Positions 54,728 through 63,720 of a DNA stretch of 64,000 nucleotides are shown here, one piece after another (the first letter of the stretch is position 1; each line of letters opens with the position of its first letter). Source of the DNA: UBA1783 sp033808805. GTDB lineage: Bacteria; Bacillota_I; Bacilli_A; Erysipelotrichales; Erysipelotrichaceae. A program made the position numbers and the translations under genes. Location of the stretch: the NCBI GenBank assembly GCA_033808805.1, contig JAPXMY010000001.1, forward strand, positions 248,001 through 312,000. Direction: 5' to 3'. The notes beneath the pieces are model-generated. The model was not told the DNA's origin and ran no database searches. It saw only the letters and a program-made list of their open reading frames with translations.

Positions 54728-55220
54728 AAAGAAATAATCTTAAAAACCCGAAAGCGCCATAACTGGCAAGGGTCATAATTATTGCCGCAATACAGACGCC
54801 TAAAAAGATTGATAACATCGCCTTTTTAAAGCTGAATTGCAAAATTGTTGCGACCAGTGATCCGCTCCAGGCACCAGTAGCTGGTAAAGGAATACCGACA
54901 AAAACTGTAAGAGCGAAAAATCCATATTTTTCCACTTCATCACTTTTGGCATGTAGTTTTTCTTCATATTTGGTAAAGAAAGGCCCGAAAAGTTTAGTAG
55001 TTTTTAGATATTTAATAATTTTCATACCAAAAATCAGTAAAAACGGAACAGGAAGCATATTTGAAATAATACAGATAGGTAATGCTTTATACCACGGAAA
55101 CCCAATAGCTGAAGCGAAGATTATTGCCCCTCTTAATTCAATAAGAGGAATCATAGAAATCATAAATAAGGCAAATTCGCTTCCCAGGGCACTAAAGAAA
55201 TTAAATACAGCTTCAACCAT
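54726..55220 (-). CDS. Small multidrug export protein family (PF06695/COG2426) membrane protein
   Basis: 164 residues with four or five membrane segments. IPLIELRGAIIFASAIGFPW and GIPLPATGAWSGSLVATIL are the conserved parts of this DedA-related family. The family name is historical and transport of drugs has not been shown. The start overlaps the gpmI stop by one base, so the two are coupled. Confidence 0.85.
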   Translation of the reverse strand: MVEAVFNFFSALGSEFALFMISMIPLIELRGAIIFASAIGFPWYKALPICIISNMLPVPFLLIFGMKIIKYLKTTKLFGPFFTKYEEKLHAKSDEVEKYGFFALTVFVGIPLPATGAWSGSLVATILQFSFKKAMLSIFLGVCIAAIIMTLASYGAFGFLRLFL

Positions 55221-56788
55221 TATTTAATAATACTCTCATTCCATTTTTCATGTGGTTTTAATCCCAGTAATTTAACTAAGGTTGCTGCTACGTTACTTAA
55301 ACCAAAATTACCTTCCTTAACTTCTACATCATTATTATAAATAATGAATGGAACCTTATTTAAGGTATGAGCAGTTAAAGGAACAATTGGAGCATCTGGG
55401 CTCTTTCTTTTCTGGTACATTTCATCAGCATTACCATGGTCAGCAGTGATAACAACGGTATAGTTCATTTCATCAGCGACTTTCAATACTCTTGTAATAG
55501 CCAAGTCAACGGCTCCTACACCAACGATAGTTGCAGCATAGTCACCGGTATGACCAACCATATCTCCGTTAGGATAGTTTACACGTAAAAACTGGAATTT
55601 ATTTGATCTCATTGCCTCAATCAGTAAGTCAGTGATTTCAGCTGCTTTCATCCAAGGTCTTTGATCAAAAGGAACGATATCTGATTTAACTTCCTGCCAG
55701 ACTTCAAGATTATCATCAAATTTTTCACTTCTATTTCCGTTCCAGAAATAAGTTACATGACCGAATTTCTGAGTTTCACTAAGAGCATAAGAACTGATTT
55801 TCTCTTTAGTCAGAAGTTCAGATAAAGTATGTTCAATTTTTGGTGGATTAACCAGATAGTTATTTGGTATATGCAAATCACCATCATATTCAAGCATTCC
55901 AGCATAAATAACTGAAGGATATTTGTTGCGTTTGATGTAAGGCAAGTCTTTATTATCGAAAGCTCTGGAAATTTCTAAAGCTCTGTCACCTCTAAAGTTA
56001 AAGAGAATAACCGAATCATGATCATCAATAGTTCCAACAGGCTGGCCATTTTCAGCAATTACAAAACCTGGCAGGTACTGATCGTCAAGATCTAATTCTT
56101 TACGGTAGGTTTCGATAGCTTCAGTAGCGTTGGCAAACTGTCTTCCTTCACCTTCAACATGGATTTTCCAACCATCCTCTACCATTTTCCAGTTAGCTTC
56201 ATAACGGTCCATAGTGATAACCATTCTTCCGCCACCAGAAGCAATTCTGGCATCGAAAGTTGAATCGTTTAATTTAGCCAGTTCTTCTTCCAGCTGTTTA
56301 ACATAGATTTCACCAGTTCTAGGGCCAACATCTCTACCATCCAGCAAGGCATGAACTCTGACTTTTGCCAGTCCTTCCACTTTAGCCTGAGTAATCATGG
56401 CGATTAAATGAGAAATATGTGAGTGAACATTACCATCTGATAATAAACCGATAAAATGCAAGGTGTGACCTTTAGCATTTTCTATCAAAGATTTCCAAAG
56501 TTTTGAGCGGAAAATCTCTTTTGAGGCGATTGATTCATTAACCAATTTAGCTCCCTGTGAATATACTTGCCCACATCCCAGGGCATTATGTCCAACTTCA
56601 GAGTTTCCCATATCCCCATCTGAAGGTAAACCTACAGCTTCACCATGAGCGGCGATAGCTGTATGAGGGCAAGTAGCCCATAATTTATCTAATGTAGGGG
56701 TATAAGCATTTTTAACAGCATTGCCATCTGATTTTTCATTGATACCAATACCATCCATAACAATTAATACAACAGGTTTCTTTTCCAT
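55220..56788 (-). CDS. gpmI: 2,3-bisphosphoglycerate-independent phosphoglycerate mutase
   Basis: 522 residues. Alkaline phosphatase superfamily: metal site VMDGIGINEKSDGNAV, nucleophile serine in GDMGNSEVGHNALG, and the C-terminal metal motifs DGDMVGHTGD-like (NGDMVGHTG) and TADHGNADEM. It interconverts 3- and 2-phosphoglycerate in glycolysis. The ATG follows AGGAGG. Confidence 0.97.
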   Translation of the reverse strand: MEKKPVVLIVMDGIGINEKSDGNAVKNAYTPTLDKLWATCPHTAIAAHGEAVGLPSDGDMGNSEVGHNALGCGQVYSQGAKLVNESIASKEIFRSKLWKSLIENAKGHTLHFIGLLSDGNVHSHISHLIAMITQAKVEGLAKVRVHALLDGRDVGPRTGEIYVKQLEEELAKLNDSTFDARIASGGGRMVITMDRYEANWKMVEDGWKIHVEGEGRQFANATEAIETYRKELDLDDQYLPGFVIAENGQPVGTIDDHDSVILFNFRGDRALEISRAFDNKDLPYIKRNKYPSVIYAGMLEYDGDLHIPNNYLVNPPKIEHTLSELLTKEKISSYALSETQKFGHVTYFWNGNRSEKFDDNLEVWQEVKSDIVPFDQRPWMKAAEITDLLIEAMRSNKFQFLRVNYPNGDMVGHTGDYAATIVGVGAVDLAITRVLKVADEMNYTVVITADHGNADEMYQKRKSPDAPIVPLTAHTLNKVPFIIYNNDVEVKEGNFGLSNVAATLVKLLGLKPHEKWNESIIK

Positions 56789-56886
56789 AAAGTCCTCCTA
56801 AAATCATTCTATACATTTTAACATTTTTAGAAGAAATATGCACTATTAATACAAAATGTAGTATTATATATACTGAGGTAAAATCT

Positions 56887-57957
56887 ATGTCGAAACAAGA
56901 ATTTCTTATAAACTTTCTATATTACAGCTGTATCGGATTAATCGTTTATCTATGTGGCAAATATCTATTGCCTGTTATGATGCCTTTTATTATAGGCTTC
57001 TCAATTGCTTATCTGGTCAGAAAAATAGCAATAAAAATATTTGGCAGACCAGGAAAGAAAAGACAGTTACTGACGTTAGTTGGATTTTATATTATTGTGG
57101 TAATCTTATTTGCCTTTATTTCAGTAATGACAGTTAGTTCAGTAAAAGGCTTTGATTATGCGGGATTGTATTCAAATTATCTAGAACCAGCAATAAACAT
57201 TGTTTACAACTTCTTTCTTAATTTAAACGAATCGTTGCCTGCTGAAGTAGCGAATATCTTTAATCAGGTTACTTCATCAATTTTTGAAGCAATAAAGACT
57301 GTCTTAATGACTGTATCATCATTCTTGATTAATTTTGTAAAAGGAGCAATAACCTCCTTTCCTTCTGTAATTATCACGGTCACTGTAACAATTGTTTCAT
57401 CTATCTATTTCATTCTGGACTACGAAGGAGTAGTAGCCTTCATTTATAAGGTATTACCAAAAAAAGCCTCAAACTTTCTTGGTGATGTCACAGTTTTTAT
57501 AAAAGAGAATATCTTAAACGTTTTAAAGTCTTATATAATAATCATGGGAATAACTTTCATTGAATTAACAATAGGATTAACCATATTAAGGGCTAAACCA
57601 ACAATTCTAATCGCAGCATTAATAGCTGTGATGGATATCTTGCCAATACTTGGTGTAGGAACTGCTTTGATACCATGGGCCTGTGTGGAAATAATTTTTG
57701 GCAATATTTTCAGAGGGCTGGGAGTTTTTGCTTTATATATAACAATAACAATTGTAAGAAACATTATAGAACCAAGAATTGTCGGAACAAAGCTGGGACT
57801 TAATCCACTGGTGAGTTTAATTTCAATGATTGCTGGATTGAAGTTGTTTGGACTTTTGGGGATGATTGGATTCCCACTGATAATTGCTTTCTTTATGTAC
57901 CGAGAAGAAAAAAGAAAAAATATGGAAGAAGAAAAAACTCAGGAGGTTGCTGCCTAA
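56887..57957 (+). CDS. AI-2E family transporter (YtvI-like)
   Basis: 356 residues with seven or eight membrane segments. The C-terminal half has the family motifs LPILGVGTALIPW, RNIIEPRIVGTKLGLNPLVS and GLIGFPL-like GMIGFPLIIAF. Members have been linked to autoinducer export or cation exchange, without a general function. It is a single gene ending in its own terminator. Confidence 0.88.
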   Translation: MSKQEFLINFLYYSCIGLIVYLCGKYLLPVMMPFIIGFSIAYLVRKIAIKIFGRPGKKRQLLTLVGFYIIVVILFAFISVMTVSSVKGFDYAGLYSNYLEPAINIVYNFFLNLNESLPAEVANIFNQVTSSIFEAIKTVLMTVSSFLINFVKGAITSFPSVIITVTVTIVSSIYFILDYEGVVAFIYKVLPKKASNFLGDVTVFIKENILNVLKSYIIIMGITFIELTIGLTILRAKPTILIAALIAVMDILPILGVGTALIPWACVEIIFGNIFRGLGVFALYITITIVRNIIEPRIVGTKLGLNPLVSLISMIAGLKLFGLLGMIGFPLIIAFFMYREEKRKNMEEEKTQEVAA

Positions 57958-57972
57958 CAGCAATCTCTTTTT
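57943..57972 (+). terminator. Terminator of the AI-2E transporter gene
   Basis: GAGGTTGCTG and CAGCAATCTC form a 10-bp stem (one G-T pair) around CCTAA, followed by TTTTTAT. The stop codon lies in the loop. Confidence 0.9.
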
Positions 57973-57992
57973 ATATTAAGAATACAAAGTGA

Positions 57993-57998
57993 TATAAT
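57993..57998 (+). promoter_or_regulatory. -10 element of the GlpA-like operon
   Basis: A consensus TATAAT about 29 nt before the ATG at 58027. The -35 region is poor. AAAAGGGG serves as the ribosome site. Confidence 0.5.
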
Positions 57999-58026
57999 TG
58001 AGTAGAGATAAAAAGGGGAAACCGAT

Positions 58027-59460
58027 ATGTATGATGTAATAATTATAGGAGCTGGTGTAGTCGGGTGTAGTACAGCATACTACCTTTCGCAATATGAGAT
58101 GAATATTGCTCTTTTAGAGGTCCATAATGATGTAGCTAATGCGACAACAAAGGCTAATTCAGGATGTATGCATGCCGGATATGATCCAGAACCAGGCTCT
58201 TTAATGGCAAAATATAATGTAGAAGGTTCTTTAATGGCCAAAGAACTTTGTGAAAAATTAGATGTTCCATATGATAATTGTGGATCACTTGTTTTAGCCT
58301 ATGATCAGCAAGATATGCAGAAGCTTCAGCAGTTGCTTGAAAGAGGAAAACAAAATGGGGTTAAGGAATTGCATATTCTTGATGAAAAACAAACCAGAGA
58401 ATTAGAACCATTATTAAGTAAAAAGGTAATAGGTTCTTTATATGCCAAGACAGGAGCAATAATTGATCCTTGGCAATATACAATCGCCTTAGCTGAAGTA
58501 GCAGTAGAAAATGGGGTTGATTTAAAGCTTAACAATGAAGTAAAAGCTATCAGTAAGGAAGATGGAATTTTTACTGTCACAACTAATAAAGATAAATACC
58601 AATGTAAATATATAATCAATGCTGCCGGAGTCTATGCTGATGTTGTTCATGAAATGATAGGGGAAAAAGAGTTCACCATTATACCGGTTAGAGGACAATA
58701 TTATCTTTTGGATAAAATTGAGGGTAAAAAGGTTAGTCATGTACTTTTCCAATGTCCCAGCAAAGCAGGCAAAGGAGTGGCAGTCTGTCCCACCGTGCAT
58801 GGAAATATGATTGTTGGCCCAGATGCTGAAACTGTAGAGTTTGAGGATTTAGCTACTACAAGTGAAGCTTTAAATTATATTAAAGAAAGATCAGCTTTAA
58901 CGATGGATTGTATCAACTTTAGAGAAAATATTAGAAACTTTGCTGGAATCAGAGCCAGAAGTGATAGAAAAGACTTCATTATTGAAGAAAGTAAATCGGT
59001 AGAAAACTTTTATAATCTGGCAGGTATGGCCTCACCAGCTTTAACAGCTGCCTGTGCTATTGGCTATCATGTAATAGATTGGTTAAATACCAAAGAGAAG
59101 TTTGAAAAAAAGGATAATTATAAGGAAACAAGAAAGAAAATCCGCTTTAAAGATTTATCGGATGAAGAAAAAAATGAATTAATTGCCAAAAATCCAGCTT
59201 ATGGAAGAATTATCTGTCGCTGTGAGCACATCACAGAAGGAGAAATTCTTGATAGTTTTAATTCACCCATTCCCCCACAGTCAATTGATGCTGTAAAAAG
59301 AAGAACCAATGCCGGCATGGGAAGATGCCAGAGTGGTTTCTGTGGAGAAAGGGTGGCTATGATATTAAAGGAAAAATTGAACATCAGATTCAATGAAATT
59401 CTCTTAGATAAAGAAGGATCAAATATTTTAATGAATAAGGCAAAAGAAGGTGACTACTGA
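58027..59460 (+). CDS. FAD-dependent oxidoreductase, GlpA-like, with C-terminal BFD-type [2Fe-2S] domain
   Basis: 477 residues. FAD-binding GAGVVGCSTAYYL at the N-terminus, a DAO-type oxidoreductase domain to about 365, and a C-terminal cysteine domain with CRCEHITEGEI and GRCQSGFCG that can hold an iron-sulfur cluster. It resembles the A subunit of anaerobic glycerol-3-phosphate dehydrogenase. The GlpB-like and DUF1667 genes that follow make the three-gene set often seen in anaerobic Firmicutes, so oxidation of glycerol-3-phosphate or a similar 2-hydroxy acid is likely. Confidence 0.87.
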   Translation: MYDVIIIGAGVVGCSTAYYLSQYEMNIALLEVHNDVANATTKANSGCMHAGYDPEPGSLMAKYNVEGSLMAKELCEKLDVPYDNCGSLVLAYDQQDMQKLQQLLERGKQNGVKELHILDEKQTRELEPLLSKKVIGSLYAKTGAIIDPWQYTIALAEVAVENGVDLKLNNEVKAISKEDGIFTVTTNKDKYQCKYIINAAGVYADVVHEMIGEKEFTIIPVRGQYYLLDKIEGKKVSHVLFQCPSKAGKGVAVCPTVHGNMIVGPDAETVEFEDLATTSEALNYIKERSALTMDCINFRENIRNFAGIRARSDRKDFIIEESKSVENFYNLAGMASPALTAACAIGYHVIDWLNTKEKFEKKDNYKETRKKIRFKDLSDEEKNELIAKNPAYGRIICRCEHITEGEILDSFNSPIPPQSIDAVKRRTNAGMGRCQSGFCGERVAMILKEKLNIRFNEILLDKEGSNILMNKAKEGDY

Positions 59461-59461
59461 T

Positions 59462-60712
59462 ATGTATGATTTAATAGTTATTGGTGCTGGCCCAGCGGGA
59501 TTAAGTGCTGCTTTGACCGCTTATGAAAAAGGACTTAAGAAAATATTGGTAGTCGAAAGAGATAAAGAAATGGGTGGAATATTAAACCAATGTATTCACA
59601 ATGGTTTTGGCTTGCATTTGTTTAAGGAAGAATTGACTGGTCCAGAATTTGCTGGTAGGTTAATTGACAAAATAAAAGATACGAATATTGAAATAATGCT
59701 TGATACGATGGTGTTGGACATGGATAAAAATAAGAATATCCACATATTAAATACAAAGGGTTATCAAAAAAAATCAGCAAAAGCAATCATCCTGGCAATG
59801 GGTTGTCGTGAAAGAACTAGGGGAGCAATTTTTACTCCTGGCGATCGAGGAGCAGGAGTATACACAGCTGGTGCTGCTCAAAGATATATGAACATGAATG
59901 GCTATAGTGTCGGAAATAGAGTTGTGATCTTAGGTAGCGGAGATATCGGCTTAATAATGGCCCGCAGAATGACTTTGGAAGGAGCCAAAGTATTAGCCTG
60001 TGTAGAAATTAATCCTTATTCATCAGGCTTAAGAAGAAATATTAAACAGTGTTTAGAAGATTTTGAAATTCCACTATATTTATGTCATACAATTACTGAT
60101 ATTAAATGTACTAACAATAGAGTAAGCAAAGTTGTAATTTCTAAAGTAGATGAAGCATATAATGCCATTGAAGGAAGTGAAAAAGAAATCGAATGTGACA
60201 CAGTGCTTCTGTCAATAGGATTGATTCCAGAAAATGAGCTAAGTAAGACTGCTGGAGTAGCAATTGATGAAAGAACAAAAGGACCGGTAGTGTATGAGAA
60301 TACGGAAACTTCAGTTGAAGGAATTTTCTGTTGTGGAAATGTCCTACAGGTTCATGATTTAGCTGATAATGTGGCCTTAGAAGCAAAAAAAGCAGCACTA
60401 GCTGCCTGTAAATATGTATTAGAAGAAAGAAGCTTTGAAAGAGCAATCGAAGTAAAAACCAATAGACCAGTAAGCTATACTATTCCTCAAAAAATACATT
60501 TACCAATAGAAGAAAAACTTGTGGACATTTCATTTAGAACCAATAAGGTTTTAGGGAAAAGTGTTATTAAAGTTGCCAACTCCAGTGGGGATGTTATTTG
60601 CAAATATCCAAGAGAATATGTCATTCCAGGAGAATTGGAAAAGATAAATGTTCCTATAAGCCTGATAAAAAATGAACAAAATAGTATAACGATATTTATT
60701 GAGGAGGATTAG
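59462..60712 (+). CDS. FAD/NAD(P)-dependent oxidoreductase, GlpB-like
   Basis: 416 residues from the ATG at 59462, just after the upstream TGA and preceded by AAGGTGA; a GTG four codons earlier overlaps the previous gene. FAD motif GAGPAGLSAALTA, NAD motif ILGSGDIGLIMARRM, and GCRERTRGA. It probably passes electrons from the GlpA-like subunit to an acceptor. The next gene starts four bases later. Confidence 0.88.
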   Translation: MYDLIVIGAGPAGLSAALTAYEKGLKKILVVERDKEMGGILNQCIHNGFGLHLFKEELTGPEFAGRLIDKIKDTNIEIMLDTMVLDMDKNKNIHILNTKGYQKKSAKAIILAMGCRERTRGAIFTPGDRGAGVYTAGAAQRYMNMNGYSVGNRVVILGSGDIGLIMARRMTLEGAKVLACVEINPYSSGLRRNIKQCLEDFEIPLYLCHTITDIKCTNNRVSKVVISKVDEAYNAIEGSEKEIECDTVLLSIGLIPENELSKTAGVAIDERTKGPVVYENTETSVEGIFCCGNVLQVHDLADNVALEAKKAALAACKYVLEERSFERAIEVKTNRPVSYTIPQKIHLPIEEKLVDISFRTNKVLGKSVIKVANSSGDVICKYPREYVIPGELEKINVPISLIKNEQNSITIFIEED

Positions 60713-60715
60713 GGT

Positions 60716-61060
60716 ATGATTGAATTAATTTGTATCGGCTGTCCAAAGGGATGTAAATTGTCAGTAGATGAAAATAACGATTACACAGTGACAGGCCATA
60801 GTTGTCAGATAGGGGCTGAATATGGTAGAAATGAAATACTTAATCCAACAAGAGTACTTACAACTATTGTAAGAATAGAAAATGCGATTCATAACAGTTT
60901 GCCTGTTAAAAGCAGTAAACCTTTACCTAAAGATAAACTTATTGAAGCATCAAGGTCTTTAAAAGATGTGGTAGTTAAAGCGCCTGTAAAAATAAATCAG
61001 GTGATTGTAGAAAACATTTTAGATACCGGGATTAATATAATCGCAACCAGAGATATGTAA
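60716..61060 (+). CDS. DUF1667 protein, partner of the GlpA/B-like enzymes
   Basis: 114 residues. N-terminal CIGCPKGC and a third cysteine in GHSCQIG suggest a metal or iron-sulfur site; the rest matches the DUF1667 pattern (NPTRVLTTIVRI, LPVKSSKPLPKDKL). These proteins accompany the two oxidoreductases upstream and may act as the small electron-transfer subunit. Confidence 0.87.
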   Translation: MIELICIGCPKGCKLSVDENNDYTVTGHSCQIGAEYGRNEILNPTRVLTTIVRIENAIHNSLPVKSSKPLPKDKLIEASRSLKDVVVKAPVKINQVIVENILDTGINIIATRDM

Positions 61061-61170
61061 AAAAGCATTGATCTACTTTTACATCAGGCTGTTGTCAAAT
61101 GTTTATTATTTTAAACTTTTAAAACATAAGCTGTGACAATGCATTTTTATCAATGAATAAATAGATTTGT

Positions 61171-61200
61171 AATCTTCTGTTGTTTACGGAAGATTTTTTA
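61171..61200 (+). terminator. Terminator after the GlpA-like operon
   Basis: AATCTTC and GAAGATT form a 7-bp stem with an 11-nt loop, followed by TTTTT. It stands about 110 nt after the DUF1667 stop; the intervening bases hold nothing else recognisable. Confidence 0.75.
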
Positions 61201-61236
61201 ATATAAAAATACAGCAAATAGCAGAAGTAATAGAAA

Positions 61237-61295
61237 TCTTAATAAATTCTTAAGGATTTAACTACTATTTTCTTAATCAGCATTAACGATAAAAT
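61237..61295 (+). promoter_or_regulatory. Promoter of the glycosyltransferase gene with TCTTAAT repeats
   Basis: TCTTAATAAAT (61237) is followed 11 nt later by TCTTAAGGATT, and a third TCTTAATCAG lies at 61271. TAAAAT at 61290-61295 is a fair -10. The same repeat precedes the response regulator gene, which suggests control by that regulator. Confidence 0.55.
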
Positions 61296-61322
61296 AACTT
61301 TGTATTGAAGGAGACAGCTATT

Positions 61323-62576
61323 ATGGAGACATTGAGTTTTATTAATTATGTTATTTCGCTATTATTTTTTCTTTGCTATTCTTATCAGATTTTATATATC
61401 CCTATAAAGATTTTTTCTTTTAAAAAACGCAAAGATGAAAATGTTGAAAAAAAGAATTATGCTGTATTGATCTGTGCCAGAAACGAAGAAAAGGTTATAG
61501 CAGAGTTGATTGACAGCATTCATCAGCAAACATATCCCCAAAAGAAAATTACAATTTTTGTAATGGCTGATAACTGTGATGATGATACCGAAAGAATTGC
61601 CAGGGAAAAAGGAGCGATTACTTATAGTAGAAGGGACAGGGTCTTAGTTGGAAAAGGATACGCTTTGGATACGATGTTGAAGTCTATTGGAAGAGAATAT
61701 AAGGATCAGTTTGATGGGTATTTTGTTTTTGATGCGGATAATATTTTAAAAGAGAATTACATTGAGGAAATGAATAAAATATTTGTTGCAGGAAATGATA
61801 TTGTAACCAGCTATCGAAACAGTAAAAATTACGACAGCAATTGGATCAGTGCTGGTTATGGCTTATCGTTTTTAAGAGAAAGTCAGTTTCTTAATGGAGC
61901 CCGCTATGCAATTAACAGCAGTTGTGCAGTTTCTGGAACAGGATTTCTTGTCAGCAGAGCAATTATTGAAGAGCAGAAAGGATGGCCGTTTTATACCCTG
62001 ACAGAAGATATAGAGTTTTCTATTTATCATATTACTGCAGGAAGAAAAATAGCCTATTGTGAAAAAGCCATGTTTTTTGATGAACAGCCTGTCAGATTTA
62101 CCCAATCAATCCATCAGAGACTGAGGTGGTCGAAAGGGTATATTCAGGTGTTTGGCTTATATGGGAAAAAGTTGATTCTAAATTCTCTTAAGGGTAGTTT
62201 TTCCTGTTTTGATATGCTTATGAATAGTATTCCTGCCCTTATGCTTTCTATTATTTCGATCGTATTAAATATTGTTTTATCAATTAATGCTGCTATCGGT
62301 GGTAATGACTATATGATAGCTTTAAAATCTATTTTTCAGTTATTTTTTAACATGTATTTAACTTTGTTTGTCTTAGGCTTAATAACAACAATCACAGAAT
62401 GGAAAAATATCTACACTGGCAATAAAAAGAAAATATTATATCTATTCACTTTTCCAATTTTTATGTTCACCTATATACCAATATCTTTAGCGGCATTATT
62501 TCTTAAGGTATCCTGGAAACCAATTGAACATGGAACAGATCGTAAAAATTTGGGAGGATTAATTAAAAATGTTTAA
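61323..62576 (+). CDS. Processive family 2 glycosyltransferase, membrane-bound
   Basis: 417 residues from the ATG at 61323, preceded by AAGGAG at 9 nt. One N-terminal membrane helix, a GT2 catalytic domain with CARNEEKVI, FDADN (DxD), TEDIEFS and QRLRWSKG (QxxRW), then three or four C-terminal membrane helices. This is the layout of polymerising beta-glycosyltransferases (BcsA, hyaluronan synthase, PgaC). It probably makes an exopolysaccharide; the sugar is unknown and no PilZ domain is present. Confidence 0.88.
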   Translation: METLSFINYVISLLFFLCYSYQILYIPIKIFSFKKRKDENVEKKNYAVLICARNEEKVIAELIDSIHQQTYPQKKITIFVMADNCDDDTERIAREKGAITYSRRDRVLVGKGYALDTMLKSIGREYKDQFDGYFVFDADNILKENYIEEMNKIFVAGNDIVTSYRNSKNYDSNWISAGYGLSFLRESQFLNGARYAINSSCAVSGTGFLVSRAIIEEQKGWPFYTLTEDIEFSIYHITAGRKIAYCEKAMFFDEQPVRFTQSIHQRLRWSKGYIQVFGLYGKKLILNSLKGSFSCFDMLMNSIPALMLSIISIVLNIVLSINAAIGGNDYMIALKSIFQLFFNMYLTLFVLGLITTITEWKNIYTGNKKKILYLFTFPIFMFTYIPISLAALFLKVSWKPIEHGTDRKNLGGLIKNV

Positions 62577-62895
62577 AATAAAGGAATGTTTTACAGTTGT
62601 TTTTAAATTTTTGTACAATCCTCATTTGGCATTATGCTTATTAATTGCCTGGATGATTACCAATGGTTGGGGATATCTATTCATTGTTTTAGGCTATTGT
62701 TTTAATAATACAACTTTACTGACTATTGGCAGCAGCTATATAGCCTTTCTTTGGGTGCCTGGTACCCCAGAGAAGGTATTCACAGTAACAATAGCTTTGG
62801 CTTTACAAAAAAAGCTGTTTTCAAATCATGAAGCAAAGGATGCTCCATTAAAAGAAAGACAACCGGAAAAGGATATAGCTGTTAAAAGCAGGTAA
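62569..62895 (+). CDS. Small membrane protein linked to the glycosyltransferase
   Basis: 108 residues, not recognised. Two hydrophobic segments at about 18-40 and 45-65, the motif WVPGTPEKVFT, then a charged C-terminal tail. It overlaps the glycosyltransferase gene by 8 bases, so it is probably an accessory subunit for synthesis or export, much as small partners assist other synthases. Confidence 0.65.
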   Translation: MFKIKECFTVVFKFLYNPHLALCLLIAWMITNGWGYLFIVLGYCFNNTTLLTIGSSYIAFLWVPGTPEKVFTVTIALALQKKLFSNHEAKDAPLKERQPEKDIAVKSR

Positions 62896-62937
62896 ATGGT
62901 TCAGGATGGTCTAAAACATTGCCTGTTTGTGTTGATT

Positions 62938-62994
62938 TCTTAATGAATTCTTAATAAATCTTAATAACAAATACACAGGTAGCACTGATATAAT
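62938..62994 (+). promoter_or_regulatory. Promoter of the two-component system with three TCTTAAT direct repeats
   Basis: TCTTAATGAAT, TCTTAATAAA and TCTTAATAAC stand in tandem at 62938-62968 with 10-11 nt period, ending at the -35 position for TATAAT at 62989-62994. Helically phased repeats over a weak -35 are typical of OmpR/PhoB-type activator sites. Confidence 0.65.
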
Positions 62995-63021
62995 GGTTAA
63001 CGAAGAAAGGAGCGATGTGGG

Positions 63022-63720
63022 ATGCAGAATATCTTAATTGTTGATGATGAAAAAGATATTGTTAATGCTTTAAAAATATATTTATCTGATCCAGACTATA
63101 AAATCTATGAGGCCTTTAATGGTAAGCAAGCCTTGGATATTGTAGAAAAGGAAGATATTCATTTAGTTTTAATGGATATTATGATGCCGGTAATGGATGG
63201 AATTACAGCCTTGAATAAAATAAGAGAACTTAGCTTTGTCCCGATTATTTTATTAACAGCTAAAGGAGAGGATGCCGACAAGGTATTGGGATTAACAGTT
63301 GGAGCTGATGACTATATTACTAAGCCTTTTAATCCACTGGAAGTTACCGCCAGAGTCAAATCTCAGCTTAGAAGATATCTAAGGTATGGCTCAGGAAATG
63401 AAGATGTAGAAAAAATAACAATTGATGGTATTGAATTAGATGATTCAACTAAACAGGTTCTATTAGATGGAAATGAGATTGCTCTTACTCCAAAGGAATA
63501 TGAAATTTTAAAGTTGTTGATGAGTAATCCAGGGAAGGTATTTTCTCCAAAGGAAATATACAGAAGTATCTGGCAGGAAAAGCCATATGGGGCTGAAAAT
63601 ACAGTTGCTGTACATATACGTCACTTAAGAGAAAAGATTGAAATTAATCCAGCTGAGCCAAGATACATAAAGGTTATTTTTGGTCAGGGATATAAAATTG
63701 AAAAGAGGGTTTACAAATGA
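63022..63720 (+). CDS. OmpR/PhoB-family response regulator
   Basis: 232 residues. Receiver domain at 1-118 with the acidic pair VDDEKD, phosphoacceptor Asp in LVLMDIMMPVMDG and Lys in YITKPFNP. Winged-helix effector at about 130-230 (LTPKEYEILKLLMSNPGKVF, VAVHIRHLREKIE, RYIKVIFGQGYKIE). It probably activates its own operon and the glycosyltransferase gene through the shared repeats. It overlaps the kinase gene. Confidence 0.95.
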   Translation: MQNILIVDDEKDIVNALKIYLSDPDYKIYEAFNGKQALDIVEKEDIHLVLMDIMMPVMDGITALNKIRELSFVPIILLTAKGEDADKVLGLTVGADDYITKPFNPLEVTARVKSQLRRYLRYGSGNEDVEKITIDGIELDDSTKQVLLDGNEIALTPKEYEILKLLMSNPGKVFSPKEIYRSIWQEKPYGAENTVAVHIRHLREKIEINPAEPRYIKVIFGQGYKIEKRVYK

